A DNA stretch of 64,000 bases from Tetradesmus obliquus (lineage: Eukaryota; Chlorophyta; Chlorophyceae; Sphaeropleales; Scenedesmaceae), in contig CP126202.1 of assembly GCA_030272155.1 (NCBI GenBank), forward strand, positions 4,547,501 to 4,611,500, in the 5' to 3' direction. The position numbers were made by a program, and so were the translations under genes. The notes below the pieces were generated by a model. It was not told the DNA's origin. It did not search any database and saw nothing but the letters and a program-made list of their open reading frames with translations. Of the stretch, positions 23,038 to 33,985 are shown piece after piece (position 1 is the stretch's first letter; each line of letters opens with the position of its first letter).

Positions 23038-26000
23038 ATGGATATGCTGGACATCGAAGCAGAGGATAGGCCCCTGCAGGACATCTCTAACACTGGCAGC
23101 AGCAGGGCAGTAGGTTCAGCAGCACAGCAGCCTGCCAAACAGAACTGCAGGACCCCTGGCCTAGTCATCACGTCCTCTGGTAAGACAAACATACCCATTC
23201 ACAAAGCAGCTATTGAAAATGCCGTCAATGCCACCTGTCACGCAAAAACTCGTGACTTCATGCAAATTGCGCTCAGCTAAAGTAAGCAGCTTCACTGCGA
23301 TGCTGCCATGTGCTGCACAGGCTTCCATGGGCCAGCAAAACAGGAGCTGCAGCGACTTGCACATTCCTTTGGAGCAGCATACTCAGGGGAGCTGGTTCAG
23401 GGCAGGACCACCCACCTGATATGCAAGCGTCTCATTGACTGCTTTGCCACCCCCAAGTACCAGCGAGCACTGGACTGGGGCATCCAAATAGTTACATATG
23501 ACTGGCTGCTAGCCAGCAGTGCAGCAGGCCAGCCAGTTCCAGAACAGGACTATAAAGATGACCAGCTGCAAGCACTAAAGCCTTCTCCACGGCCACCCAA
23601 GCGACAGCAGCAGCGGCAGGCAGCGGCAGCAACAGCAGCACAAACGGCAGCAGCAGCAGCAGCGGCAGCGCGTGAGCCTGCTAAAACAACTGCTGGCGTT
23701 GATGACAGCCATGACAGCAGCAGTACAGCAGCACCGGCTGCAGCAGCAGGCAGCAGCAGTGGCTCAAGCATGCACCGCCAGCAGCAACATTGCTCGCAAC
23801 AGCAACAGCAGCAGCATGCACACAATGTTCAAGCAGCAACAGTTGCTCAATCCAGCCCAGGCCAGCAGCCTGCAGGAGGCAGCTCACCACCAGCAGCTGT
23901 GGCTGTGCAGGGGGGGCCGGAGCACGGGCTAGGGTTCCAGTTTGTGCTGAGCCAGTGCAGCTTGAAGCAGCAGGATGAGGGTCAGCCGCAGGAGCAGCAG
24001 CAGCAGCAGCAGGGGGACATGTTTGGCTTTGTCCTGCCGGGCAGAATTACCATGTCGACCAGCTCCCCTGCAGCTGCAGGAACCAGCGCTGCTGCTGCTG
24101 CTGCTGCTGTTCAATCTGCTGGGCAGGCTTTTCAGTTTGCGCAGGCTGTGCTGGACAGCAAACAAAGAAGTCCCAGCATGCAGCATTTTCAGCCCCTGCA
24201 GATGGGTGAACTGCGCAGCACGCCCTCTGCAGCATACTGCAAGCAGCAGCAGCAGCAGCAAAGCCCTCTGATACAGGACTCGCAGATTCAGCCAGATGGC
24301 ATATCAGACGTGCGTAGAACTCCTGCAGCAGCTGCTCCAGAGCAGCAGCAGCAGCAGCAGCAAGGAGGCAGCAGCAGCCCCAGCCCAGGCAGCGCACCTC
24401 TGCAGGAGCAGCACCACAGCAGCAGCGGCGACTTCAAGGTCAGCCCAGCGTGCACTGCTGCTGCTGCTGCTGCTGCTGGTGCTTGCCCCAGCACCGCAGC
24501 AGCTGTGCAGGATGCTGCTCCCAGCAGTTCCAGCGGCAGCAGCAGCAGCAGCTGCAGCAGCGACGCAGAGTTTGAGCATGCAGGCAGCCATGGCAGCCCA
24601 GCGAGCCTGCTAATACCTGAGACACAAGCTGACGTGGAGGATGTGTGGGAGGCGCAGCAAGGCACCCCACTCAGCCTGAAGCTGTACGCGCTGCAGCAGC
24701 GCAGCAGAGCCCGCACAGCATGCACAGCAGATGAGGCAGGGCTTGCTGAGGATCCAGCAGCAGCAGCAACAGAGGGCGTAGTCGGCTCCCATGCAATGCT
24801 TGGCAGGGGGCTTGATGTGGGTGACGGGGCGGGGATAGAGCAGTACCAGCAGCAGCAGCAAGATGGCTCTAATGAGGAAGAAACAGAGGACAGTACAGAG
24901 GGCGAGGAGGCAGAAGAACAAGCAGAAGCAGAAGAGCAGCAAGGCAATGGCATGCGGCCGATCAGCGCCAGCAGCACCTGCGGATTCAGCGGCAGCCAGG
25001 GGCAGCAGCAGCAGCAGGTGCCTGAGTTCCGCCTCACTTCTGGCAGCAGGGGCAGCAGCGGCGGCCTCACTAGGCTGCGCAGGCGGGATGGCTTCAGGCG
25101 GCAGGCTGTCAGGCTGCTGGTGTCAGAGCTGTCAGAAACTTCACAGCAGGAGCTGGAGGACAGCGACTGTGAACTTGAGGATGAACTGGCAGACAGTGAC
25201 TGTGAAGATGAGGTGGAACTGGCCCAGCAGCAGCAGCAGCAGCGGTACCACCAGCAGCTGGACGCAGCAAGGCATGGCGGCCACAGCAGCTGGGGAGCTG
25301 CAGGGCTCAGCCCGGTGCACAGCTGCAGCGGCAGTAGCTTGCCGGGCAACAGTGGCGCACCTTGCTCTGCTGCCGCAGCTGCGTATGCTGGTGACGATGA
25401 TGCAGTGTCTGCTCTGCCACTGCCTGGAGCAGCAGCAGCAGCAGCAACGCCGGGCAGTGAGCGCAGCATGCCTGTGATGAAGCTGAGCTTCTCACAAGCC
25501 TCAGGCATAACTTCTCAGCAGCCGCAGCACTCCCAGAGCTTCTGCAGCACAGCGAGTGACAGCGCAGCAGCAACGCCTGGGGCCACCTGCCAGTCCAGTG
25601 AGTACAGCCCTTCAGCAAGCACCAATAGCAGCATATGTGACGATGGAAGTGCAGCAGCAGGGCCAGGCAGCGGCAGTAGCAGCAGGCCGAGTTCAGGAAG
25701 CAGCTGTGGCAGCAGTGGTGGCAGCAAGCGCCTGCTGAAGCTTAGCAGGCGCCCTGCGTCAGGCACTGCAGCAACAGCAGCTGCTATGATGGAGAAACAG
25801 CAGCAGCTCAAGCAGCAGCAGCAGTCGCAGCTACATGCGCATGACAACATGACAGGGGAGGGTAACCACAGAGGGTTGCACCAGTTGCAGCACAGTGTGG
25901 ATTTGCTGTCGCCTCCACTGCCAGTGCTGACAGCTGGCGGCAACTTCATCACCAAGCGCAAGGCAGCAGGCAGCTGCAAGCCTGTGGGCTCCCCAAAGCT

Positions 26001-26182
26001 GGAGAAGCAGCAGCAGCAGCAGCATGCACAGCCCACAGTGTCGGATAGTGAGGATACAGCAGATGAAGATGAAGATGAGCGGGGCGAAGCAGCAGCAGCG
26101 GCAGCAGCACCAGCACAAGCAGTGGGGCGGCATGTTGTGACGGTGAAGCAGGAGCCTGAGGAGTGGCTTGACAGTGATGATC

Positions 26183-26229
<47 letters not shown>

Positions 26230-27923
26230 GTGTCAGCTGAGTGCAGAGCAGCTGCCGTGGATCCTGCAGAAGCGCTGCTGCAGGACATGCGCATGCAGCA
26301 GCAGCAGCAGCTAGCACCAGCTAAGCAGCAGCAACAGCAGCGGCAGGCAGTGAGCATCAAGCAGGAGCGGCTTGATCCAGCTGAGCAGCTGCTGCAGGAC
26401 ATGCGGCAGCAGCAGCAGCAGCAGCGGCAGCAGCAGCGCATCCCAGGGCGTGCAGGTGCGGCAGCACTTGAAGCTGAGGGCATTGATGCAGACAGCCAGC
26501 AGCAGCGCAAGCAGCATGTGCGCTACTCTTCTGCTAGCAGCTTTGCCACTGAGATGAGCACGGTGTCTGCAAAAGTGCCACTGCGCTTTGTGGGGTCAGG
26601 GCAAGAGCTGGACAGCTGCAGCATGGCTGCTGGTGGGGTGTCACCCTTGGAGCGGCTGCTGCAGGTAGCACTTGCTGGCAAAGCTGGAGCGCCTGCTGCT
26701 GATGTTGTTGATAGCAGTGCTGCAGCAGCAGCTGGTAATGGCGAATGTGCGGCTGGCGTTGCAGCAGCAGCAGGTTGCGGCAGCAGTGCTGCGGTGAAGC
26801 AGGAAGAGGCAGTGGGCTGGATGCACACGCCGGAAGAGCAGCAGCATAGGGCGGCGCGGCAGCGCACAGCGCGGGCAGGTGAGGCGCAGAGCTGTCTTTT
26901 CCCTATCAGATGTATGTATGCTGCGTAACTTTGCTGCCGTGGCTGCAGTGTGAACCAGATCCCGCCATCAAAGTGACGGCCACATATAATGTCTTGAGAC
27001 ATGCTGAAGTGGCCCTGTTGCTGCCCGGGCGCTGGCTTCCTGAACTGCTGCAGGCTATGCCAAGGCAGGGTCTCGCTGCGTCATCAGATGACGAGGCAAC
27101 AATACACCTCACTAAGTCGCCCACAGGGGCCCTGGCAGCTTTCTAACATACTGCTGCCAAATCTGCTGCAGGGTATGCCGAGGCAGGGTCTGGCGCTGAG
27201 TCATCCAATGATGACGAGGCGTCCCTGGACCTCACCAGATGCCCACAGGGGCCCTGGCAGCTGTCTGATACATTGCTGCCACATCGGTCGTTTTGAATCG
27301 TTTTCTGTCATTTACGGTTGTTTCTTGGTCGTACTGCTGCAGGGTATGCCGAGGCAGGGTCATCTAATGATGACGACGAGGCGACCCTGGACCTCACTGA
27401 GATGCCCACTGGCGCCCTGGCAGCACGCGCCAAGCCCATGACGAAGCAGCTGGGGGCACACCTGGCACACCTCTCACAGGCGGGCTGCCAGCAGCAGGTG
27501 ATCGCACTTGTGCATATATCCCGCACAGCTTGTTTGAAGCTCTGCTTGAGTGTAGGTTTCTGTCATGCTAGCAGCATGTGCCAAGCCCAAGACGAAGCAG
27601 CTGGGGGCACACCTGGCGCACCTCTCACAGGCGGGCTGCCAGCAGCAGGTGCGCACACTTCTGCATACATCCCGCGGAACTTGTTTGATGCACTGCTGGA
27701 GTGTAGACTTCTGTCAAGCTAGCAGCACGTGCCAAGCCCATGACAAAGCAGCTGGGGGCACACCTGGCGCACCTCTCACAGGTGGGCTGCCAGCAGCAGG
27801 TGAGCACATTGCTGGTGTGCGGAAGAAGTACGTCTGCTGCATGTGCGTATGTTTAGTCCTCCTTGCTCTTCTGCAGCGTATGCGCGTGTTGGAGATGTGA
27901 CACACCTTTAACATGTGCAACCA

Positions 27924-27966
<43 letters not shown>

Positions 27967-30900
27967 TGCCAGGTCATCCCGCTGAAGCTGCTGTCCAAGG
28001 CTCCCAGGGGCAGCACTGCCAAGGCCTTCCATGGCTTGAGGGCCAGCAGCAAGCTGGTGTATGCAGACCAGGTCCAGGTGCGCTGCTTTGGGGTGCCGCA
28101 AATGCCGTGTGCCTGTTCCTGAGTGCTGAGCGGCCCACACTTGCTGTGGCACTCGAATCTACTGCCTAGCAAGCACTAGCTGCACAGGAACAGCATACAA
28201 AGCACAGGGCTGCGCCAGCGGCGCAGTCAGCGGTGCTGGCACTGCTCATGTGCATCCAATCAGCCCAACCAGCGAGCACTGGTCTTTTTGCAACCAAGGA
28301 GGTGCGTGTCTATGGGCCCGTTGTGGCCTGACCAGTAATTCTTTGGATATCGTTGAATGTGTCAAGCATGGTATTGCTTGGCCTCGTTACTGACTGCAGG
28401 TGCCGTGGGCACACGCCACCTTCAGCACCAAGGAGCGCAGCAGGTGTGCCATCGTGCAGGAGCTGGCGCTAGCAGCTGCAGCAGCTGACGCAGATGGTGC
28501 CAGCAGCGGCAGCGGCAGCCAGCAGCGGGTGTTCCTTGCTGAGCCTGTTGCCTTCTACAAGCTAGAGTCAGGTGGGCTGGCAGGATGCTGATGGGCTGGC
28601 TCTGTGTGCCTTCCACGGCATTACGCAGCAGCTTTGCTGCACCGAGCAGCAGTGCACCGTTCTCTTTCATTTATGATGATAGCCTGTGTTCCGCTGTCTC
28701 GCTGTCCACCATCCGGCAGATGCACTGCATGTTCAGCTGCAGGTGAGTTGTGGGTGGGGCTGCTGCGCTTCTACAGTTCTTCAGGCACAATGCTGCGCAT
28801 AAACATATGCACTGCGTGTTGCTGCTGCTGCTGCCGCTGCTGCAGGCTAGTGGCAGGTGGAGCTGCTATGATCCTGCACTCTGCTTGCACTGCGCTGCGC
28901 TCGGGCAAATGTACTGCTGCTGCTGCTGCTGCTGCTGCAGGCGAGTGGTGGGTGGAGCTGCTGCGCTTCTACAGTCCCCCATAGTCCCTTCTGCAATTTG
29001 TCACACAGCACGGTGCTCATGCAACTGTGCTGCGTGCTGCCGCCGCTGCTGCTGCTGCTGCTGCTGCTGCAGGCGAGTGGTGGGTGGAGCTGCTGCGCTT
29101 CTACAGCAGCAAGGAGCTGCGGCTGCTGGCCAAGGCGGCAGACACGCGGCTGCACCTGCCGCCTGACTTCCAGCTCAGCTACGAGCTGCTGCGCGGCATG
29201 GCGCACGAGCACGTGCGGCTGCGGCAAGTGCAGGGTGAGTGGGCTTGGGCCTTGTGATTAACACTGCTAGGCTGGTTCACTGGGTGAGTGGTGTTGTGGT
29301 GGTGTGCACTGCTGCTGCGGGGCATGGCGCATGAGCACGTGCGGCTGTGGCAAGTGCGAGTAGAATGATCAAAAATATTGCAGAGGTGCTGCTGTGTAGA
29401 TGGTGCGGTGGTGTGCTCTGCTGCTGCGGGGCATGGCGCACGAGCATGTGCGGCTGCGGCAGTGCAGGGTGAGTGCTTTGCGGTTCTTCCTTTTGCAAAC
29501 GCAGTGTTGGGTTGTTGGTTGGCTGCTGGACTGGGTGGGTGGTGTGGTGAGAGCTCTGCTGTTGCGGTGCATGGCCACGAGCATGTGCGGCTGCGGCAGT
29601 GCAGGGTGAGTGCTTTGCGGTTTTTCCTTTTGCAAACGCAGTGTTGGGTTGTTGGTTGGCTGCTGGACTGGGTGGGTGGTGTGGTGAGAGCTCTGCTGTT
29701 GCGGTGCATGGCCACGAGCATGTGCGGCTGCGGCAGTGCAGGGTGAGTGCTTTGCGGTTCTTTTTTTGCAATCGCAGTGTTGGGTTGTTGGTTGGCTGCT
29801 GGACTGGGTGGGTGGTGTGGTGAGAGCTCTGCTGTTGCGGTGCATGGCCACGAGCATGTGCGGCTGCGGCAGTGCAGGGTGAGTGCTTTGCGGTTCTTTT
29901 TTTGCAATCGCAGTGTTGGGTTGTTGGTTGGCTGCTGGACTGGGTGGGTGGTGTGGTGAGAGCTCTGCTGTTGCGCGGCATGGCGCACGAGCACGTGCGG
30001 CTGCGGCAAGTGCAGGGTGAGTGGGCTGCGGTTCTTCTTCTGTGCACGCACTGCTAGGCTGGTTGGCTGGGTATGTGTTCTGATGGTGTGCTCTGCCGCT
30101 GCGGGGCATGGCGCACGAGCACGTGCGGCTGCGGTAAATGCAGGGTGAGCGCCTTGGTATTCATCTTTTGCAAATGCACTACTAGGTTGTTGGCTGCATG
30201 ACTGGATAGGTGGTATGGTCTGAAAGCTCTGCTGCTGCGGGGCACGGCGCACGAGCACAACCGGCTGCGGCAGGTGCAGGGTGAGCAGCCTGCTTGGACG
30301 TACTGCAGCGCGTAGCGTGTGAAGGCACCGTGATTGAGAGGCGTCTCACCTCTGATCTCACCGTCTCACCGTCTCACCGTCTCACCTCTGATCTCACCGT
30401 GAGCAGCCTGCTTGGACGTACTGCAGCGCGTAGCGTGTGAAGGCACCGTGAATGACAGGCGTCTCTCCAGCCAGCTCACCATGCTAGTGATGGTGTGCAT
30501 GGTCATGACATAGCTAGCCGGTGCCGCAAAGCTGCTGCTGCTGCTGCTGCTGCTGCGCTGCAAACATGGTGGCTGCAGGCGAGTTCAAGCTGAGCAAGGT
30601 GAAGAAGGTGCCCGCAGCCAGCAGCAACATGTTTTCATGGTTCTAACAAGCAACAGCCATTGCTATGTTGTTGCTGCTCCTGCTGCTGCTGTTGTGCCAT
30701 GTATGGCTGCAGGCGAGTTCAAGCTGAGCAAGATGAAGAAGGTGCCCGCAGCCAGCAGCAACATATGTGCATGACTTCAACAAGCAACAGCCATTGCCAT
30801 CTTACTGCTGCTGCTGTTGTGCCGTGTATGGCTGCAGGCGAGTTCAAGCTGAGCAAGGTGAAGAAGGTGCCCGCAGCCAGCAGCAGGGCGCGCCCCAACC

Positions 30901-30983
30901 CCTTCTTCTGGCGCTACAGCTTTGACAGCGCCAGCATGCAGGTGCTCACAGACAGGCCGGTGACGGACTTCATCGTGCAGTAG
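23038..30983 (+). CDS. Large BRCT-domain protein
   Basis: Exons 23038-23179, 23321-26878, 27343-27497, 27973-28077, 28400-28571, 29073-29234 and 30838-30983 give 1,479 aa with all phases consistent. One BRCT domain (residues about 42-125) contains KQELQRLAHSFGAAY, GELVQGRTTHLIC and the Trp motif IVTYDWLLAS. It resembles BRCT repeats of TopBP1-like DNA-damage proteins, so a phosphopeptide-binding nuclear role is likely. The 3.6-kb second exon encodes a long disordered Gln/Ser/Ala-rich and acidic region with three psi-K-Q-E sites (K near 990, 1061, 1206) that fit the SUMO consensus, and a duplicated DPAE(A/Q)LLQDMR box. The conserved-looking C-terminus (WWVELLRFYSSKEL, then NPFFWRYSFDSASMQVL) matches no family I know. 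The last three introns are filled with exon-edge copies. Confidence 0.75.
27040..27290 (+). repeat. Two upstream copies of BRCT-gene exon 3 start
   Basis: Acceptor plus first codons (ctgctgcagggtatgccgag, then SS(N)DDDEA) occur near 27046 and 27170 before the real exon at 27343. The flanking ggggccctggcagct text is repeated as well. Spacing is about 125 and 170 bp. Confidence 0.8.
27570..27807 (+). repeat. Two downstream copies of BRCT-gene exon 3 end
   Basis: The end of exon 3 (AKPMTKQLGAHLAHLSQ to QQQ and a gt donor at 27498) recurs with a donor near 27657 (gtgcgc) and at 27807 (gtgagc). Period is 150-160 bp. The copies are more than 90 percent identical by eye. Confidence 0.85.
28735..28985 (+). 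repeat. Three upstream copies of BRCT-gene exon 6 start
   Basis: Copies of cag plus GEWWVELLRFYS occur at about 28740, 28846 and 28937 before the real acceptor at 29072. The middle one is degraded (GGAAM...). Two are preceded by (CTG)n tracts like the real acceptor. Confidence 0.8.
29311..30285 (+). repeat. Eight downstream copies of BRCT-gene exon 6 end plus donor
   Basis: The real exon ends at 29234 with LLRGMAHEHVRLRQVQ and ggtgagt. Eight copies follow, near 29325, 29430, 29564, 29701, 29837, 29973, 30098 and 30235. The central ones have a 136-137 bp period. Several lost one base inside the exon part, while seven of the eight keep gtgag. Confidence 0.9.
30281..30470 (+). repeat. 118-bp direct repeat in the last intron
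   Basis: The text gtgagcagcctgcttggacg and about 45 following bases occur at 30281 and again at 30399. A short array of tctcaccg units sits between them. Confidence 0.75.
30570..30775 (+). repeat. Two upstream copies of BRCT-gene last exon start
   Basis: ggctgcag plus GEFKLSKVKKVPAASS occurs at about 30577 and 30712, before the real acceptor at 30837. Period is about 125-135 bp, and the preceding intron text (caagcaacagccattgc) is copied with it. Confidence 0.85.
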
Positions 30984-31398
30984 ATGCAAGCGGGGTTGGC
31001 GAGCTGCACGAAAAGGGGGTTGGTAGGCTGTGCAGTGTCTTGCAGGGCGTTTGTGGCGTGCAGACCAGCAGCATGGCTGCTTATTGTTGTGCACGTCGTA
31101 ACTGTGTTGGTGGAAAGATGTGGTTACGGCTCAGCGGGTGTTCCATGCAGCTGCGGGTTATGCTTGCTGAACGGCTGCTGTCACAGCGCTCCAAGCAAGG
31201 ATTGCTCCATCTGTACTGCGATACCAGCTGGTGCAGCAGCGGTGATGGCTGGTATGCAGGGGCGCTAGGCAGGCCAGAGGCAGATTAGGTTGGTGTGGCA
31301 GTGCAATGGGGCTGCGCATGCGCAGTGCAGCGGAGTTTGAACATTCAAGCTTTCTGGGGAACAGCTGCCCAGCCGATAGGATGTGTCAACCATGACTT
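30984..31398. other. 3' flank of the BRCT gene
   Basis: No further exon recognised. Presumed 3' UTR followed by intergenic DNA leading to a LINE 3' end. Confidence 0.4.
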
Positions 31399-31485
31399 TC
31401 ATACATTACATTACATTACATTACATTACATGCTCCACTCAACGAGGAGTGGGAACCCCAGTCAGGAGCCAACGAGAGGCTATTT
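31399..31485 (-). mobile_element. LINE 3' end, severely 5'-truncated copy
   Basis: A (TACAT)n tail followed by tgctccactcaacgaggagt and about 35 more bases matches the 3' end of the larger LINE fragment at 32156, in the same orientation. Similarity stops at gaggct. Confidence 0.6.
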
Positions 31486-32155
31486 CCTTCTTAGTGCTGC
31501 CCTGTGTCTATCACGTCGTCCCATGGTGACTGGGGTGGATCAGGTGTATGCTGGCCTGGTCGCTGTCTAGTTTGTGCTTGGGACCACTGCCGCAAACTTG
31601 ATCCACAATGGGACATGTGGCGCGTAGTTGCAGCGGCATAATTAGTTACCAGGATGCCGCTTCTTGCATCACACAGTGTCATGTTCATCGGTGCCTTTCA
31701 TACCGCCATCAACAGCGCCAACCCAGCATCCATCTCACAGCACCATTACCAACAGGCAGGGCCAGTCCATGCGTGTGAAGCAAAACAGAGTGCTGGAGCA
31801 TAGTACTAGTAGCACGTTTCCTGCAGCAGGACAACGCGTTGGCCAGCTTATAACAGAGCCTTTAAAATCTTAGCTATGCGTCTACTGCACCAGGCAGTGA
31901 CGGACGAACGCGCAGTGTGGGCAGCGTAGCATGTGTGGCCTGCGACATACACCACACGTGCTCCACGGCTGTGGCTACCAACATCATGCCGCATGCAATG
32001 ATGTGCTCATGTTGTTTGCTTGAATGTGCTTGATTGTCCTCTTCCCTAGAACAGTTCTGCCTCAGAACACATGACCTCTCAGTAGAATGAACATGCGATG
32101 CACTCTATGCATAATGTAATGTAAATGCAGATGGTAAGCAGCAAGTTCAAATTGC
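31486..32155. other. Spacer between two LINE ends
   Basis: No gene recognised on either strand. Confidence 0.35.
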
Positions 32156-32697
32156 ATACATTACATTACATTACATGCTCCACTCAACGAGGAGTGGGAA
32201 CCCCAATCAGGAGCCAACGAGAGGCTCAAAGGGGGAGGAAACATCGAAGAACAACTCATCATCGTCCAAACCGTCAGACGAAAACGCAGAAAAAAACTCA
32301 TCAGCATCATCAATAGCTTGAGCAATAGCCTGAGAGGACAGAAGGACCTCAGGATCAGTGTCCGGGTGACACCGCATCAGATAGCAGCAGTGCACAAAAG
32401 CGGCCACCAAAGCAGGTGCCTGCTTCATAAAAGTGATCATGTCATCGCCTGCTGGGTGACAACCAGCAATAGTAGCCCATGTTTGTGACGAGTCCCCGAA
32501 GGGTTCGAACAACATAGCAAATCGCTCGCGGACTGGTGCATAGAAAGGGCACTCAAAGACCATATGAAACTCATCCTCAACAACCTCAGACTGGCAGCCA
32601 GGGCGTAGGCACACCCTGTCACTTCGCAGCACAGGTGGTCGCTGCCACCTGCCACTGCAGACACGTAAATCATGAGCACCCAAACATGCTGACAATC
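32156..32697 (-). mobile_element. LINE (non-LTR retrotransposon) 3' fragment
   Basis: A minus-strand frame of 162 codons holds the region found after the reverse transcriptase in many LINE ORF2 proteins: LRVCSGRWQRPP, then a CCHC-type finger (CLRPGC, EDEFHMVFEC) and PFYAPVRERFAMLF. The frame ends in an acidic tail with a stop at 32207, followed by a short 3' UTR and a (ATGTA)n tail. No reverse transcriptase is present; the copy is truncated just upstream of the finger, as expected for target-primed integration. Confidence 0.75.
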
Positions 32698-33985
32698 AGC
32701 ATGTGACAAGCCTGCACATCACGAGAGTGCTCAACTGTACCAGCCACCATACAATAGCATGGAAGCAAAGTACTGACAACTCCTATGCTTCTGATGTTGC
32801 GCACCTTTTCAATAAGCATCATCCCATCAACAGCGCAAGCTAGCTAGCATTGGCATGATTATCACATCACTGATTTTGATTGTTGTCATGCCATCCACCC
32901 CCTGATGCAGCGGGTGCCTTGTGACATCCATAGCAACCAGGCAGGACGCATGACTTGACAAAACAGCGTTGTGACGATCTGTCAAGACAGCCCAGCAATC
33001 ATCATGCTGCAGCTAGGTAGTGAGCTGTAGCATACTGGGCACACAGTATCAAATAGAAACTGGCAGTCATGCAAAGTCAAATGCGTAGCTATAGGAAGCG
33101 TTCATGCTTCACAAAGCACCCCGTCTCAACGGCTGTGGCTACAGACATCACAAGGCATTCACCGCCCTATTGCTGTGACGTTCAAAGCCAGTAGTCAAAG
33201 AGATTCCTGTGAGTCACAAACATATTCTCACTGCAGCTGTGCTGGAAAAAAGCACCACTCCTCACTAGCATGCAGCAGTGCACATTCATGCAATGCAAAC
33301 GATGCATGATGCGCATAGCTGGTGGGTTGAACACTCAGCTGCTACACTCAAAACGCAGGTACCGTCCGCATTTGATCAGCTCTGATCTGGGCACGTAATC
33401 AACAAGCTCATGATGCAACATGATGATCATCATCAAGTCTCAAGCCTCTACACAGCCAAGGGGAGTGCTCAGCTGCACCAGCCCATACAACAACAGTACA
33501 GCAGAATACTACAACTCTCTCTATGCTGAAGTCAGCGTGCATCTGTCACTGGTGCCACCCATCTCTCAATGCAGCAGACACCGCCAGGCAGCAGGGCTGA
33601 AGCAATGCATGCGCACCTAGCAGAGTACAGCAGCAAGCAAATCAATGCCATGGTTCACATGTAACTCTCCTCTCTCTCAGATCAGGGGCGGCACAGTGAC
33701 CAGCTGTTAGCACAGGCCAGGTCAGCGACGCTTGCAAGCCAACATCGTTCAAGTGTTGGCTGCGCCAGTGGCTCACAAGGCTCTTGATCACACAATTCAA
33801 ACCAATTCAAACTTCATGCGCGGCACACGTGCCAGTAGGTCGGCCGCCAGCACATTTGGTTGTCTACTGGGGCTGTGAATAATTAATATTAAAGATTTAT
33901 TCATGTGCTTGAAAGGCATTACATTGCCTTTTTGTTGCATCAACCATACCTGGCAGAAGCACTACAGAGCCCAGGGTGTTGAATC
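32698..33985. other. Intergenic, no gene seen
   Basis: No supported exon. A TGTAA motif on the minus strand near 33920 could be the poly(A) signal of the cysteine-rich gene to the right. Confidence 0.4.

Noticed and set aside
24288-25508. 406-codon minus-strand frame inside the BRCT gene
   Set aside because: Antisense of the poly-Gln/Ser exon; composition is Cys/Leu/Ser-rich low complexity with no domain.
29179-30258. 359-codon minus-strand frame with repeated motifs
   Set aside because: Antisense reading of the eight-copy exon-end repeat; the periodic peptide comes from the DNA repeat.
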